Below, piece after piece: positions 44,223 to 53,802 of a stretch of DNA of 64,000 nt (within the stretch, counting starts at the first letter, position 1; each line of letters begins with the position of its first letter). Made by a program: the position numbers and the translations under genes. Where the stretch lies: positions 1 through 64,000 of the forward strand of contig NZ_SSXV01000018.1 in the NCBI RefSeq assembly GCF_009469595.2, read 5' to 3'. The stretch comes from Thauera sp. 2A1. Its GTDB lineage: Bacteria; Pseudomonadota; Gammaproteobacteria; Burkholderiales; Rhodocyclaceae. The notes under the pieces are model-generated. The model made no database searches, was not told the origin of the DNA, and saw only the letters and a program-made list of their open reading frames with translations.

Positions 44223-46681
44223 TGACCACTGCCCACACCATCAGCCGGACGGACGCGCTGGTTGCCGTTCTCGCGCGCATGCTCATCCAATGGCGCAAGC
44301 CGCTCGGAGCCTTCTTCCTGCTGCTGACCCTGGGCCTGGGCTATTCGGCACTGAACACCCGGCTCGATCCGGGCTTCAACAAGCTGATTCCGCTCAAGCA
44401 TGAGTACATGGCGGCCTTCCTCGAGCATTCATCGACGTTCTCGGGCGCCAACCGCATCCTCATCAGCGTGCAGTGGAAAGGAGACGGCGACATCTACAAC
44501 GCCGAGTTCCTGCCCATCCTGCGCAAGGTGAACGACGAGGTCTTCTTCACGCCGGGCGTCAATCGTGCGAGCGTGCGCTCCATCTTCACGCCCAACGTGC
44601 GCTACATCGAAGTCACCGAGGAAGGTTTCAACGGCGACGTCGTCATTCCCGCCCGCTTCGAGGCCAACGAGGCCGGCCTCAACCAGGTCCGCGCCAACGT
44701 CGCAAAGGCCGGCGTCGTCGGCCGGCTGGTGGCCAACGACCTGAAATCCGCACTGGTCCAGGCGGACCTGCTCGAGATCAACCCGGAGACCGGGCAGAAA
44801 CTCGACTACGCGGAGGTGGCCCACAAGCTCGAGGCCATCCGGAGCCAGTTCGCCAGCGACAAGGTCGACATCCAGATCGTCGGCTTCGCCAAGGTGATGG
44901 GCGACGTGATGGAAGGGCTCACCACCGTGGTGATGTTCTTCGTCATCGCATTCGCCATCACCGCCCTGCTGCTGTGGCTATATTCGCGCTCGCTCAAGCT
45001 CACCGTGCTCGCACTGGCGGTGGCGCTGCTGCCGGTCATCTGGCTGCTGGGCATCCTGCCGCTGATCGGCTACGGCGTGGATCCGATGTCGGTGCTGGTG
45101 CCTTTCCTGATCTTTTCCATCGGCGTGTCGCACGCGGTCCAGATGACCAACGCCTGGAAGCAGGACGTGCTCGCCGGCGCCACGGCGATGGAGGCGGCCG
45201 AAGGTGCGTTCCGCAAGCTCGCCGTACCCGGCATCATGGCCTTGCTCGCGAACGCGCTCGGCTTCATGGTGATCATGCTCATCGACATCCCCATCGTGCA
45301 TGAACTGGGCCTCACAGCCTGCCTCGGCGTTGCGCTCATGATCATGACCAACAAGATGTTCATGCCGATCATCCTGTCGCACCTGCACCTGGAGCGCATG
45401 GCCCTCGACCAGCCGGTGGACACCAAGGAGAAGCATCCGACCTGGTGGAAGGTATCGGCCCTGTCGGAGCCGCGTCCGGCGCTGGTGACCTTCGTGGTCA
45501 TGCTGGTCATCCTGGGCGTTGCCACCCACTTCTCGCGCCAGTTGCAGACCGGCGACATCGGCAGCGGCGTACCCGAGTTGCGCGCCGACTCGCGCTACAA
45601 CAGGGACAACGCGAAGATCATCAGCAACTATTCCATTGGCATGGACGTGCTGTCGGTGTACGCCGAGACCTCCAACCTGAACGAGGCCTGCCTGAACTGG
45701 GAAGTGATGAACGCGGTGGAACGCTTCGACCTGCACATGCGTGGCGTCGACGGCGTGCAGTCGGTCAGCACCGTGGCCGGCATGGCCAAGCTCTACGCCG
45801 CCGGCAACAACGAAGCCAATCCGCGATGGGAAGCCCTGCAGCGCACCGAATCCGCGCTGCGCACCGGCGGGCGTGCCGCCAACCCCGAGAACGGCCTCAA
45901 CTCGCACGGCTGCAAGACGATCCATCTGGTGGTGTATCTGAACGATCACCAGGGGCCGACGCTCAAGCACGTCGTCGACGAAGTGCAGAAGTTCATTGCG
46001 GCGGACAAGACGCCCAACGTGCGCTTCAGGCTCGCCGGCGGCAATGCGGGGGTCGCCGCGGCGACCAACGAGGCGGTCGAGCGCGCCGAGGTGCAGATGC
46101 TTGCATCGATCTTCGCGTCGATCTCGCTGCTGTGCTGGCTCACCTTCCGCTCGTGGCGCGCGGTGCTGTGCGTGATCGTGCCGCTGATGCTGGTGACGAT
46201 CATGTGCAACGCGCTGATGGCGCTGCTCGGCATCGGCCTCAAGGTGGCCACGCTGCCGGTGATCGCGCTCGGCGTCGGCGTGGGTGTGGACTACGGCATC
46301 TACATCTATGAGCGCATGCAGCATGAAATGGCGGAGTTCGGCTATACCCTGCGCGAGGCGTTCTATGAAGCCATGCGCCAGCGCGGCACGGCTGCCGTGT
46401 TCACCGCGGTGACGATGTCCATCGGCGTGGGCACCTGGGCATTCTCGGCTCTCAAGTTCCAGGCCGACATGGGCATCCTGCTTGCCTTCATGTTCCTGGT
46501 GAACGTGATCGGCGCGATCTTCCTGCTACCGGCGCTGGCCTGCTGGCTCAATGTTGGCCGCAGGTCGGCAAGCGGACGGCAGGCCACCTCGGTGGAAACC
46601 GGGAGCGCCCGAGCCGATGCCGCCACGCCGCTCGACGAGCAGGCGATGCGCGCCGCAGCCACGCAGCCGCTGCATTCCTGA
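44222..46681 (+). CDS. MMPL/RND-family transporter
   Basis: This protein of 819 residues has a first transmembrane helix (FFLLLTLGLGYSALNT), a large periplasmic loop, two bundles of about five helices each (VVMFFVIAFAITALLLWLYSR to VALMIMTNKMFMPI, and again MLASIFASISLLCW onwards) with a second periplasmic domain between, the pattern of lipid/hydrophobe exporters in the RND superfamily. It has no metal-pump motif. Its YCF48, DUF1302 and DUF1329 neighbours suggest a trans-envelope complex for a hydrophobic substrate such as a steroid; direction and substrate are inferred only from context. Confidence 0.85.
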   Translation: MTTAHTISRTDALVAVLARMLIQWRKPLGAFFLLLTLGLGYSALNTRLDPGFNKLIPLKHEYMAAFLEHSSTFSGANRILISVQWKGDGDIYNAEFLPILRKVNDEVFFTPGVNRASVRSIFTPNVRYIEVTEEGFNGDVVIPARFEANEAGLNQVRANVAKAGVVGRLVANDLKSALVQADLLEINPETGQKLDYAEVAHKLEAIRSQFASDKVDIQIVGFAKVMGDVMEGLTTVVMFFVIAFAITALLLWLYSRSLKLTVLALAVALLPVIWLLGILPLIGYGVDPMSVLVPFLIFSIGVSHAVQMTNAWKQDVLAGATAMEAAEGAFRKLAVPGIMALLANALGFMVIMLIDIPIVHELGLTACLGVALMIMTNKMFMPIILSHLHLERMALDQPVDTKEKHPTWWKVSALSEPRPALVTFVVMLVILGVATHFSRQLQTGDIGSGVPELRADSRYNRDNAKIISNYSIGMDVLSVYAETSNLNEACLNWEVMNAVERFDLHMRGVDGVQSVSTVAGMAKLYAAGNNEANPRWEALQRTESALRTGGRAANPENGLNSHGCKTIHLVVYLNDHQGPTLKHVVDEVQKFIAADKTPNVRFRLAGGNAGVAAATNEAVERAEVQMLASIFASISLLCWLTFRSWRAVLCVIVPLMLVTIMCNALMALLGIGLKVATLPVIALGVGVGVDYGIYIYERMQHEMAEFGYTLREAFYEAMRQRGTAAVFTAVTMSIGVGTWAFSALKFQADMGILLAFMFLVNVIGAIFLLPALACWLNVGRRSASGRQATSVETGSARADAATPLDEQAMRAAATQPLHS

Positions 46682-46696
46682 CCAGAACTCCCTCTC

Positions 46697-46752
46697 TTGG
46701 GCCGGTGAAGGCCGATGGCGACATCGGCCCTCCCGGCCTGTTTTTTTTTTGC
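46697..46752 (+). terminator. Terminator after the MMPL gene
   Basis: The hairpin GGCCGATG-GCGA-CATCGGCC is followed by a second short GC element and then ten T residues, after the MMPL stop. Confidence 0.7.
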
Positions 46753-46828
46753 GTTCTCTTTGCGGGAGCGAGGGCCGGTGGACTTTCGCGGACCGGCCGT
46801 TCGCCGATGTTGATCGATCATGCACGCG

Positions 46829-47410
46829 GGCGTCCATATGCCCTTTTCGGTGCAGGGGCGCCAGATCCTTACGGATCTCCCCGTGATCCTGGCCGGCCGC
46901 ATGAACAACCCCGATCTCGCGCTGCGCGCCATCGGGGAAGCCGCGGCCGACATCATCAGCCTCGGACGCCCGGCACGGACAGGCCCGGAAGTCGCCGACA
47001 AGATATGGGAGCAGCGTCGGAACGAAATCCATCCGTGCATCTCGTGTCCGGAGGGGTGCGTCGGTCGAGTCAGCGCGTTTCCAGGGGCTGAGGTGAGCAG
47101 CGCATCTACGCGAAGTGTTCCGAGAATCCGAAGCGGTACTGCACAGATGCCCGTGTCCAGGGCGCCAGCGCTGGCGCCGTGACGTTCCTCGTCCAAGGCA
47201 CTGCGAAGCGGGTTGAGGCCGACACAATCGGCGGGGCCATCGGCTACACGGCCGAACAGGCGCCATGGCAGGCGATCGAAGACTGCCCGGTTCCCGGGTA
47301 CCTCGTCGCCGCCGATGCGCGCAAGGTGTCGGACATCATGTGCGCCATCCACGACGTCTACGAGGTCGCCGCGAAGCTTTGCGTGGAACGCAGCAAGGAA
47401 AACGAAGCGG
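46829..47410 (+). pseudogene. Decayed 2,4-dienoyl-CoA reductase/OYE-type gene fragment
   Basis: Two conserved pieces remain. The first (VILAGRMNNPDLALRAIGEAAADIISLGRPA.. and PCISCPEGCVGRV) is the end of an FMN barrel with the first Fe-S cysteines. The second (ADTIGGAIGYTAEQAPWQAIEDCPVPGYLVAADARKVSDIM) is the C-terminus of the NAD domain, in a different frame. The barrel start and most of the FAD/NAD domains between them are missing. It lies between two terminators, consistent with a decayed gene. Confidence 0.75.
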
Positions 47411-47494
47411 GAACTCGGATGAGAGCGCATGAGGAAGCGCGGCCAGAGGCGGCATGCATCGAGGCAGCCCTTCCCCGAAACGGCGCGATGAACC

Positions 47495-47535
47495 AAAAAA
47501 AGGGCCAGCCAGTGCTCTAGGCACTGGCTGGCCCT
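47495..47535 (-). terminator. Rho-independent terminator after the DUF1302 gene
   Basis: A 14-bp perfect stem (GGGCCAGCCAGTGC with its complement) and a five-base loop are followed on the minus strand by seven T residues, about 20 bp past the stop. Confidence 0.88.
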
Positions 47536-47555
47536 GCATTCGAGGAGTCAGATCC

Positions 47556-49178
47556 TCAGAACGTGTACTTCGCGACGAGAGACACTTGGTCGCGGTCGGT
47601 CAGCAGGCGGTTCCTGACCGGGTCGGTGCTCGCATTGCCGAAATAGCCCAGGTAGGTCAGGCCGATCTGGAAGTTGCGGCGATAGGTCATCGTCGCACCG
47701 ATGCTCAGGCGATGATCGCCTTCGCCCATGCCCAGGTTGCCCTGCAGCGTACGGCCTGCCAACTGGTGCGAGTAGCTGATCGGCACGCCCAGCTCCCAGT
47801 TCTCGATGATACCGGGATAGGTCAGGCTGAGCGTCGAGGCAAAGGCGAGACCATAGCTGCCGAAATTGAGGTCATCGGACAACGGGGTGAGACCGAACCG
47901 ATTGGTCGTGGCCGTCGCACCCGGAACGCGCCGCGCTTCCGGATTGCTCACGCTCGTGTAGGCAATTTCCGCAAGGAAGTTGGCTTGCGGCGCGAGGAAG
48001 GTCCGACCGAGGTTGACGAAGGTATTGATGTTCGTCTGCAGGACATCCGCCTTGGTCGCCGTCGGCAACTGGACCCAGAGCGGGGTGGACCGACCCAGAT
48101 TCACCTTGGTATTCACCAGCGCGGGTGCATCCTTGCGATACGAGATTTCGCCACCCAGCGTCGCGATGCCGAAGCTGGTGCTGAAAGTCGCACCGAGCAT
48201 CTTGATGTCGTCGAAGTAGTGATGACGGAAACTCGGACCAGCCCGATCGAGGTAGTTGATGTCCACCATCGGGGCGCGATCGCTGTAGTTCAGATAGATC
48301 AGCCCGACCTCGGTCTCGTTCGTCAGACGGTATTTGGCCCCGACGCCCCACTGGCCGGTCTTGCCCGGAGATTCTCCGGCCCGCCGTGGAACCGTGCATA
48401 CCGGTCCCGGCGTCAGGCACACTGCACCCGGGCCAACGACGTCGGACGTGCTCATGAAGGATCCGGGCGCGTTCACCAGCGTCTTGTGCCAGTTGTACTG
48501 CCACTGGGCCATCAGCGAAAGCTTGTCGTTGACCTCGTACAGCGCCGAGATCTGGTCCTCCGGCAGCAACTGGTCCTTCACCTCGGTACCCGGGATGCCG
48601 GCCTTGGTGCCGTCCGCCGGGCCTTGTGCACCCGAGATGCCGGGGATGAACAGCGTCTCGCCCCACGACACGACGTGCTTGCCGAGGCGGACCGTGGCGT
48701 GCCCTTCGCTGCCGACGTCGAAGCCCGTATAGCCATAGGCATCGAGCAGACGGGTGTAGCCGCCGTGATAACGCCTGGCGTCCCGCGTGAACTCGTCGGC
48801 ATCGCCGCCGATCTTGTTCGGGAACGAGGTGCCGTCGTTGTCGTTGGAACGGTGGTAGACGTCGTCGTAGAAGCTACTGGCCGACACGACCAGGCCCGAG
48901 TCGCCCTTCCTCAGGCGGGTGTCGAGCAGCAGGCTGACGCGGTTCGACGTCAGCGCGCCCTTGTCGAAGTTGTTGTCGCCGTCGTTGCCCGACGCGTTCT
49001 TCCTCAGCACGCGGTCGCGGTCCTCGAGACGCGACGACAGGGTGTAGGTCGTCGTCAGCCGCGACTCGAACACCATGCCGTTGTCGAACGTGATTTCGTC
49101 GAAGGCCTGCGCCGGCGCGATCGTCCCCATCCCGATCACGGCCAGCGCGATCGGCTTCATCTGTTTGTGCAGCTTCAT
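47556..49178 (-). CDS. DUF1302-family outer-membrane protein
   Basis: This 540-residue protein has a signal peptide (PIALAVIGMGTIAPAQA) and then a beta-barrel-like sequence with alternating strands and a C-terminal Phe (..DQVSLVAKYTF), typical of outer-membrane barrels. Features such as RVSLLLDTRLRKGDSGLVVSAS and HVVSWGETLFIPGISG fit DUF1302. These proteins pair with DUF1329 proteins in steroid and hydrocarbon degraders and may form an uptake porin. It follows the DUF1329 gene with a 28-bp gap. Confidence 0.85.
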   Translation of the reverse strand: MKLHKQMKPIALAVIGMGTIAPAQAFDEITFDNGMVFESRLTTTYTLSSRLEDRDRVLRKNASGNDGDNNFDKGALTSNRVSLLLDTRLRKGDSGLVVSASSFYDDVYHRSNDNDGTSFPNKIGGDADEFTRDARRYHGGYTRLLDAYGYTGFDVGSEGHATVRLGKHVVSWGETLFIPGISGAQGPADGTKAGIPGTEVKDQLLPEDQISALYEVNDKLSLMAQWQYNWHKTLVNAPGSFMSTSDVVGPGAVCLTPGPVCTVPRRAGESPGKTGQWGVGAKYRLTNETEVGLIYLNYSDRAPMVDINYLDRAGPSFRHHYFDDIKMLGATFSTSFGIATLGGEISYRKDAPALVNTKVNLGRSTPLWVQLPTATKADVLQTNINTFVNLGRTFLAPQANFLAEIAYTSVSNPEARRVPGATATTNRFGLTPLSDDLNFGSYGLAFASTLSLTYPGIIENWELGVPISYSHQLAGRTLQGNLGMGEGDHRLSIGATMTYRRNFQIGLTYLGYFGNASTDPVRNRLLTDRDQVSLVAKYTF

Positions 49179-49206
49179 TCTGCCTACTCCCTGAGAGTCG
49201 ATTCGA

Positions 49207-50589
49207 TCACTGGCCCAGCGCACGCAAGGAAGCCGGCGTGTACATTTCCGGCGTCAGGTCGCCCTTGTTGAGCACGTAGCCCTTCTCGCGCTCCTGGATG
49301 AGGTTGAAGCCGACGTACGAACCCGAGTTCAGGTCGTGGTAGAACGAGGTGCCGGCCTGCCACGCATTGAGGTCGAACGCGTAGTAGTGGTTGATGAAAG
49401 CGTGCTGCCAGAGCTGGCCGCGGGTGTCGTAGTAATCGCCCACCGACGCCTGCCAGTTGTCCTCGTCGATGAACATCACGCGCTTGCCGAAGGCGTGGCG
49501 GTAGCCATCCTTCAGGTTGCCCTCGAGCACCCACACGCGACGCAGCTCATAGCGCTCGAAGTCCGGATTGGCGTGCCCCTTCTGCAGCAGGTCGGCGTAC
49601 TTCACCTTGTTCGAGTGAATGCGGTAGGCGTTGGCCGGGATGTACATCTCGCGCTTGCCGAGCAGCTTCCACTCGTAGCGGCTCGGGTCGCCGTTCATCA
49701 GGCGGTCCTGGTCGATGGTGAGTTTGCCGCTGGTGCCGCCCAGCGGCGAATCGAAGCCATAGGTCGGAAGCTGACGAACACGACGGGTGCCCGGGTCGTA
49801 CTGCCAGGCCAGGCGCTTGGCCTTGGCGAAGTTCACCGGCTCCTGCGAGGCGGTGAAGCTGCCGCGGTCGCGCTCGGGCAATAGCGTGCCCGAAAGGGAA
49901 TAGGCCATCAGGCCTTCCATCGGCTTGCCCAGTTCAGTCGGCTGGGTGACGATGTTCAGGTTCTTGTTGACCTGACGTCCCCAGGTGACGCTGCCGTCCG
50001 AAGCCACGTCGGCGATGTCACGCACCATCTCCTCGGTGTAGGCGCGGTACGGGAAGTTCATGTTGGCGAGCACTTCCATCGCGCTCTTGGGGATGGGGAA
50101 GCCGACCGGGCCCTTGTAGCCGGTGTAGCCCAGGCCACCATCGGTCAGTTCAGCCTCGAGGGCGTTCTTCTTGGCGACCTCGCAGATGGCGTCGGGGTAA
50201 CGGAAGTCGCGCCGGCTCTGATAAACCGGAATCCGGAAAGTGTCCGGATACTTCTTGAGCATGGCCTTCTGGCCTTCGCTCAGCTTGTCAGCGTACTTGT
50301 CCATGTTCGCCGCGGTGATCTGGAACAGCGGCTTGTCGTCCGGATAGACGTCGACCGGATGCTGCCCGGTATGCAGCGAATACTTGATGCCCGGGGGCGT
50401 CCCCAGCCACTTGCCGGAAAACGGCGGGATGGTGCCTTCCTTGTTGCCGGCCGCCTCGGCACCGACACAGGTGAGTTCCTTGCCGAGCTTGGCGGCTTCC
50501 GCCTCGCTCACCTTGGCCGACACGCTTGTCGCGGCGAGCGACAGCGCGATCGTCGTCACTACGGGCACCCAAATCTGGGTCTTGGTCAT
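49207..50589 (-). CDS. DUF1329-family exported protein
   Basis: This 460-residue protein has a signal peptide (VVTTIALSLAATSVSA) and is periplasmic or outer-membrane associated. It shows the DUF1329 blocks: GTIPPFSGKW, YRAYTEEMVRDIADVASDGSVTWGRQ, LPERDRGSFTASQEPVNF, RVRQLPTYGFDSPLGG, and YYDTRGQLWQHAFINHYYAFD. DUF1329 resembles LolB-like lipid-binding folds and is almost always encoded next to DUF1302. The ATG at 50589 has AAGGAG upstream. Confidence 0.85.
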   Translation of the reverse strand: MTKTQIWVPVVTTIALSLAATSVSAKVSEAEAAKLGKELTCVGAEAAGNKEGTIPPFSGKWLGTPPGIKYSLHTGQHPVDVYPDDKPLFQITAANMDKYADKLSEGQKAMLKKYPDTFRIPVYQSRRDFRYPDAICEVAKKNALEAELTDGGLGYTGYKGPVGFPIPKSAMEVLANMNFPYRAYTEEMVRDIADVASDGSVTWGRQVNKNLNIVTQPTELGKPMEGLMAYSLSGTLLPERDRGSFTASQEPVNFAKAKRLAWQYDPGTRRVRQLPTYGFDSPLGGTSGKLTIDQDRLMNGDPSRYEWKLLGKREMYIPANAYRIHSNKVKYADLLQKGHANPDFERYELRRVWVLEGNLKDGYRHAFGKRVMFIDEDNWQASVGDYYDTRGQLWQHAFINHYYAFDLNAWQAGTSFYHDLNSGSYVGFNLIQEREKGYVLNKGDLTPEMYTPASLRALGQ

Positions 50590-50765
50590 TTGCGTCTCCT
50601 TCCTGGTGGGGATCGTTCTGTCCCGATTACTCAAGCGTTGGGGATGCCACGGTGCCCATCTCGTTTCGACACCACTGCATCTGCTGCGCATTGTTTTTCG
50701 ATCGCGGTTTCGCTACATCGTCCGATGGGACTAAGCCGCATGAGGGCGCCCAGGGGGCACCGCGC

Positions 50766-52466
50766 TCATCCCTGGCGGCTGGCCAGGAAGGCGCTGCGCA
50801 CTTCGCCCTTCAGCAGCTTGCCTGCGGCGTTGCGGGGTAGCGCCACGGACAGCACCTGCACCGACGCGGGCACCTTGTACGCTGCCAGATGCGCACCGAC
50901 GTGCGCTCGCAGCGCAGGCCCGTCGAGTGTCGACCCCTCGCGCACAGACACCACGGCAGCCACTGCCTCGCCGGTGGTCTCGTCCGGCACGGCGAACACG
51001 GCGGCCTCCAGCACGTCGGGCATCTGCAGCAGGCAGGACTCGACTTCGGCCGCGGCAATCTTCTCGCCCGAGCGGTTGATCACGTCCTTGATGCGATCGA
51101 CGATAAACAGGAAACCCTCGTCATCCACGTACCCGACATCACCGCTTCGGAACCAGCCGTCGCTCATCGAGGCGGCCGTGGCCTCGGCATTGCGCCAGTA
51201 GCCCTGCATGACGGTCACCCCGCGCAGCCAGATCTCGCCCGCCTCACCGGCGTGCAGTGGCCGGCCCTCCGGATCTGAAACCTGTACGTCGATGATCGGG
51301 GACAGCAGGCCCGAGCTGCGCGGCCTGTAGGCGAACAAGATGCCCGAAGCCGCGGCGCCGACGCCGTTTGATTCCGTCATGCCGAAGCCGATGCCGGACA
51401 TCGAGTCCGGCCGGCGCCGCAGCACGTCGTCGATCGCGCGCTGAGGCAGGCCGGCACCACCGAAGCCGAGTGCCGCGAGGCTGCCGGTCTGCTGTGGATC
51501 GTCGAAGCCGGGCTGCGCCAGCAACTGCATCACCATGGACGGCGCGCCGTTGAACTGCGTGATGCGCTCTTCGCGGATCATGTCGATCGCCTGCGCCGGG
51601 TCCCAGCGCGGCATGAACACGAGCCGGCGCCCGTTGCGCAGCGAAGCCAGCAATTGCGCATGCAGTCCGCTGACGTGGAACAACGGCACCGCCGTCAAGG
51701 TCGTCGGCGGGATGCCGCGCGCCATCATCGCAGCCACTGCGTCTGGCGAGGTCATGGCCGACATCGCGCCGATGTAGTCGATGTTGAACAGCGCCTGGCA
51801 CACCGCGCGCTGCGACGACAACACGCCCTTGGCGCGGCTTGTCGCACCCGACGTGAAGAGGATCAGTGCCGGATCATCCGGACCGACTCGAACCGGCGGT
51901 GCCGGTTCGGCCCGCTGACTCGCCACCGTTCGAAAGTCCGCGACACCCGCGGGCAGGTCGGCATCACTGGCGCACAGGATTCGACACCCTGCGACCCGGG
52001 TGTCGCCCCCGATGCGCGCCAGACGCTCACCATCGCAAACGAGAACGCGGGGCTCCACATCGGCCAGCGCATCGTGCAGCTCCTCGCCGAGGCCGAAGCT
52101 GTTGAGCGGCGCCGGCACCGCGCCGATCAGGGCCGCAGCGACGAAGGCCACGGCCCACTCCGGACGGTTGCGCATGGCGATCGCGACGCGCTCGCCCGGC
52201 TGCACATCCCAGGCCCGCAACTGGGCCGCGACTGCATCCGCCTCCGCGAAAAAGCGGCTGAAAGACCACTCCTCGCCCAGGTAACGGATGAAGGGCTTGT
52301 CACCATGCACGCGCGCGCTCTCGAGCAGCGCCGGCAAAGTCTGGAAGGCATTTCGATAAACCCGCAGGGAACGGCCGCCGACGGTTTCCTCGATCACTTC
52401 GAAAGGCGCACCCGGCGCGGTCAGTTGGGCGCGGGTCCTGTGCGCAAGGTCGGAAAGCTGGGACAT
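50766..52466 (-). CDS. Acyl-CoA ligase (ANL superfamily), FadD-like
   Basis: This 566-residue adenylate-forming enzyme has the phosphate loop LILFTSGATSRAKGV, GFGMTESNG, RSGDVGYVDDEGFLFIVDRIKDVI and the C-terminal catalytic Lys in LPRNAAGKLLKG. It would activate a carboxylic acid to its CoA thioester. Given the IpdF-, FadE- and thiolase-like genes nearby, a side-chain or ring-C/D acid such as HIP is a reasonable substrate (as for FadD3), but the sequence alone does not decide this. It lies 21 bp downstream of the metallo-beta-lactamase-fold gene. Confidence 0.85.
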   Translation of the reverse strand: MSQLSDLAHRTRAQLTAPGAPFEVIEETVGGRSLRVYRNAFQTLPALLESARVHGDKPFIRYLGEEWSFSRFFAEADAVAAQLRAWDVQPGERVAIAMRNRPEWAVAFVAAALIGAVPAPLNSFGLGEELHDALADVEPRVLVCDGERLARIGGDTRVAGCRILCASDADLPAGVADFRTVASQRAEPAPPVRVGPDDPALILFTSGATSRAKGVLSSQRAVCQALFNIDYIGAMSAMTSPDAVAAMMARGIPPTTLTAVPLFHVSGLHAQLLASLRNGRRLVFMPRWDPAQAIDMIREERITQFNGAPSMVMQLLAQPGFDDPQQTGSLAALGFGGAGLPQRAIDDVLRRRPDSMSGIGFGMTESNGVGAAASGILFAYRPRSSGLLSPIIDVQVSDPEGRPLHAGEAGEIWLRGVTVMQGYWRNAEATAASMSDGWFRSGDVGYVDDEGFLFIVDRIKDVINRSGEKIAAAEVESCLLQMPDVLEAAVFAVPDETTGEAVAAVVSVREGSTLDGPALRAHVGAHLAAYKVPASVQVLSVALPRNAAGKLLKGEVRSAFLASRQG

Positions 52467-52487
52467 CGATCACTCCAATTCACTAAA

Positions 52488-53561
52488 TCAGTTTGCAAGG
52501 CTGAACCGGTACAGGCCGTCATCGTCCAGCACCCGCCGCACCTGCCCCGAGTACCGCAGCCAGGACAGGTGCGCGATGGTTTCGCCCAGCGCCATCATGT
52601 CCTCGACCGCACTGAGCAGGCGCGGGAAGAGTTTCATCTTGGTTTCGAATGCGGTCGCTGCGCCGGCCTGGCGTAGATGGGCGCGCACGATATCGAACTG
52701 CTCCGCATGATGAGCATGCAGCTCGGCCACTCGCGGCAGCAGACCGCGAAAGACGCGCTCGTGCGAAGGCAGCACGAGCGTATCGGGCGCCAGCGACGCC
52801 AGGCGATCGAGCGAGTCGAGCCAGAGCTCGAGCGGATTCGCCTCGGGCTCGATGTCCGAAACAAGCACGTTCGACGTGATGCGGGGCAGCAACTGGTCGC
52901 CGGCGATCAGCAGCCGATCGGATTCGCTGTACAGGCAGGCATGCTCGGGCGAGTGGCCTTCGCCGATCACCACCCGCCAGTCGCGTCCGCCGATCGCCAG
53001 CACCTGCCCTTCGCGCAGGCGGTTGAAGGCGCGTGGATGCGGGGGCATGAACGGGTCGCGTCTCAGCTTGGCGAACATCTCTTCGACGCGTTCGCGCGGC
53101 ATCCCTGCACGTACGTAGAACTGCAACAGCGACGGCGGCAGCGGTTCGGGCGGCGGGCCGGCGAGCGTGCGCATGGTGAAGTACTCGCCATGCGTCATGA
53201 ACAGCGGGACATCGAAATGCTCGGTGAGCCAGGCCGAGAGCCCCGCGTGGTCATAGTGAAAGTGGGTACAGATCACGCCCTTCAGGGGCAAGTCGTCGAA
53301 ATGCTGCTCGACGATCGAAGCCCACAGCTCGCGTGATCGCGGGAGATTGAGTCCGGTATCGACGATGAACCAGCCGTCGTCGTCGCGAAGCAGATAGACG
53401 TTGATGTGATCGAGCTGCATCGGCATCGGCATGCGCGCCCACAGCACGCCGGGTGCCAGCGCCACGACTTCTCCATCGGGCCGCGGCGGCTCGAATGGAA
53501 ACTCGATCCGATCCGCCGCATCGGGCGCTGCATCCGCAGGGGCTTGCCGGGCATCGGCCAT
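52488..53561 (-). CDS. Metallo-beta-lactamase-fold hydrolase
   Basis: This 357-residue protein has the metal-binding motif THFHYDHAGL (HxHxDH), a second ligand region GEGHSPEHACLY, and the Asp in LIAGDQLLPRI. It belongs to the broad glyoxalase-II-like hydrolases and has an extra C-terminal winged-helix-like part (IVRAHLRQAG..). Its role may be thioester or lactone hydrolysis in the degradation pathway. It precedes the ligase gene and diverges from the KshA-like gene. Confidence 0.82.
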   Translation of the reverse strand: MADARQAPADAAPDAADRIEFPFEPPRPDGEVVALAPGVLWARMPMPMQLDHINVYLLRDDDGWFIVDTGLNLPRSRELWASIVEQHFDDLPLKGVICTHFHYDHAGLSAWLTEHFDVPLFMTHGEYFTMRTLAGPPPEPLPPSLLQFYVRAGMPRERVEEMFAKLRRDPFMPPHPRAFNRLREGQVLAIGGRDWRVVIGEGHSPEHACLYSESDRLLIAGDQLLPRITSNVLVSDIEPEANPLELWLDSLDRLASLAPDTLVLPSHERVFRGLLPRVAELHAHHAEQFDIVRAHLRQAGAATAFETKMKLFPRLLSAVEDMMALGETIAHLSWLRYSGQVRRVLDDDGLYRFSLAN

Positions 53562-53802
53562 GTGGTCTCCGTGGGGGTCAATATTGTCCGACCTTCACCT
53601 TAGGCGGGCCGCCTCCGTCCGGACACCTCCAAAAGGACGATGCCGGCCCGTCGGGCGGCGTCGCGGCTGCGGCCCCATCGTCCAAACAGGGGATGCGCCC
53701 CTCGATCGGGGTCAACAGAATTCGACACGCTCAAGGCCTCCCGTCAGTTGCTGGCGCCGGCCGTTGGCTCGCAGACAGGATCACTTCGAAAAGGAGGGCC
53801 GC
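53562..53802. promoter_or_regulatory. Divergent promoter region between the MBL-fold and kshA-like genes
   Basis: These 241 bp lie between two divergent starts and must contain promoters for both. No operator of a known steroid regulator was recognised. Confidence 0.45.

Noticed and set aside
47454..49271. 605-codon plus-strand open frame opposite DUF1302
   Set aside because: Antisense shadow of a signal-peptide-bearing outer-membrane protein with a proper terminator; composition is Arg/Gly/Val-rich without domains.
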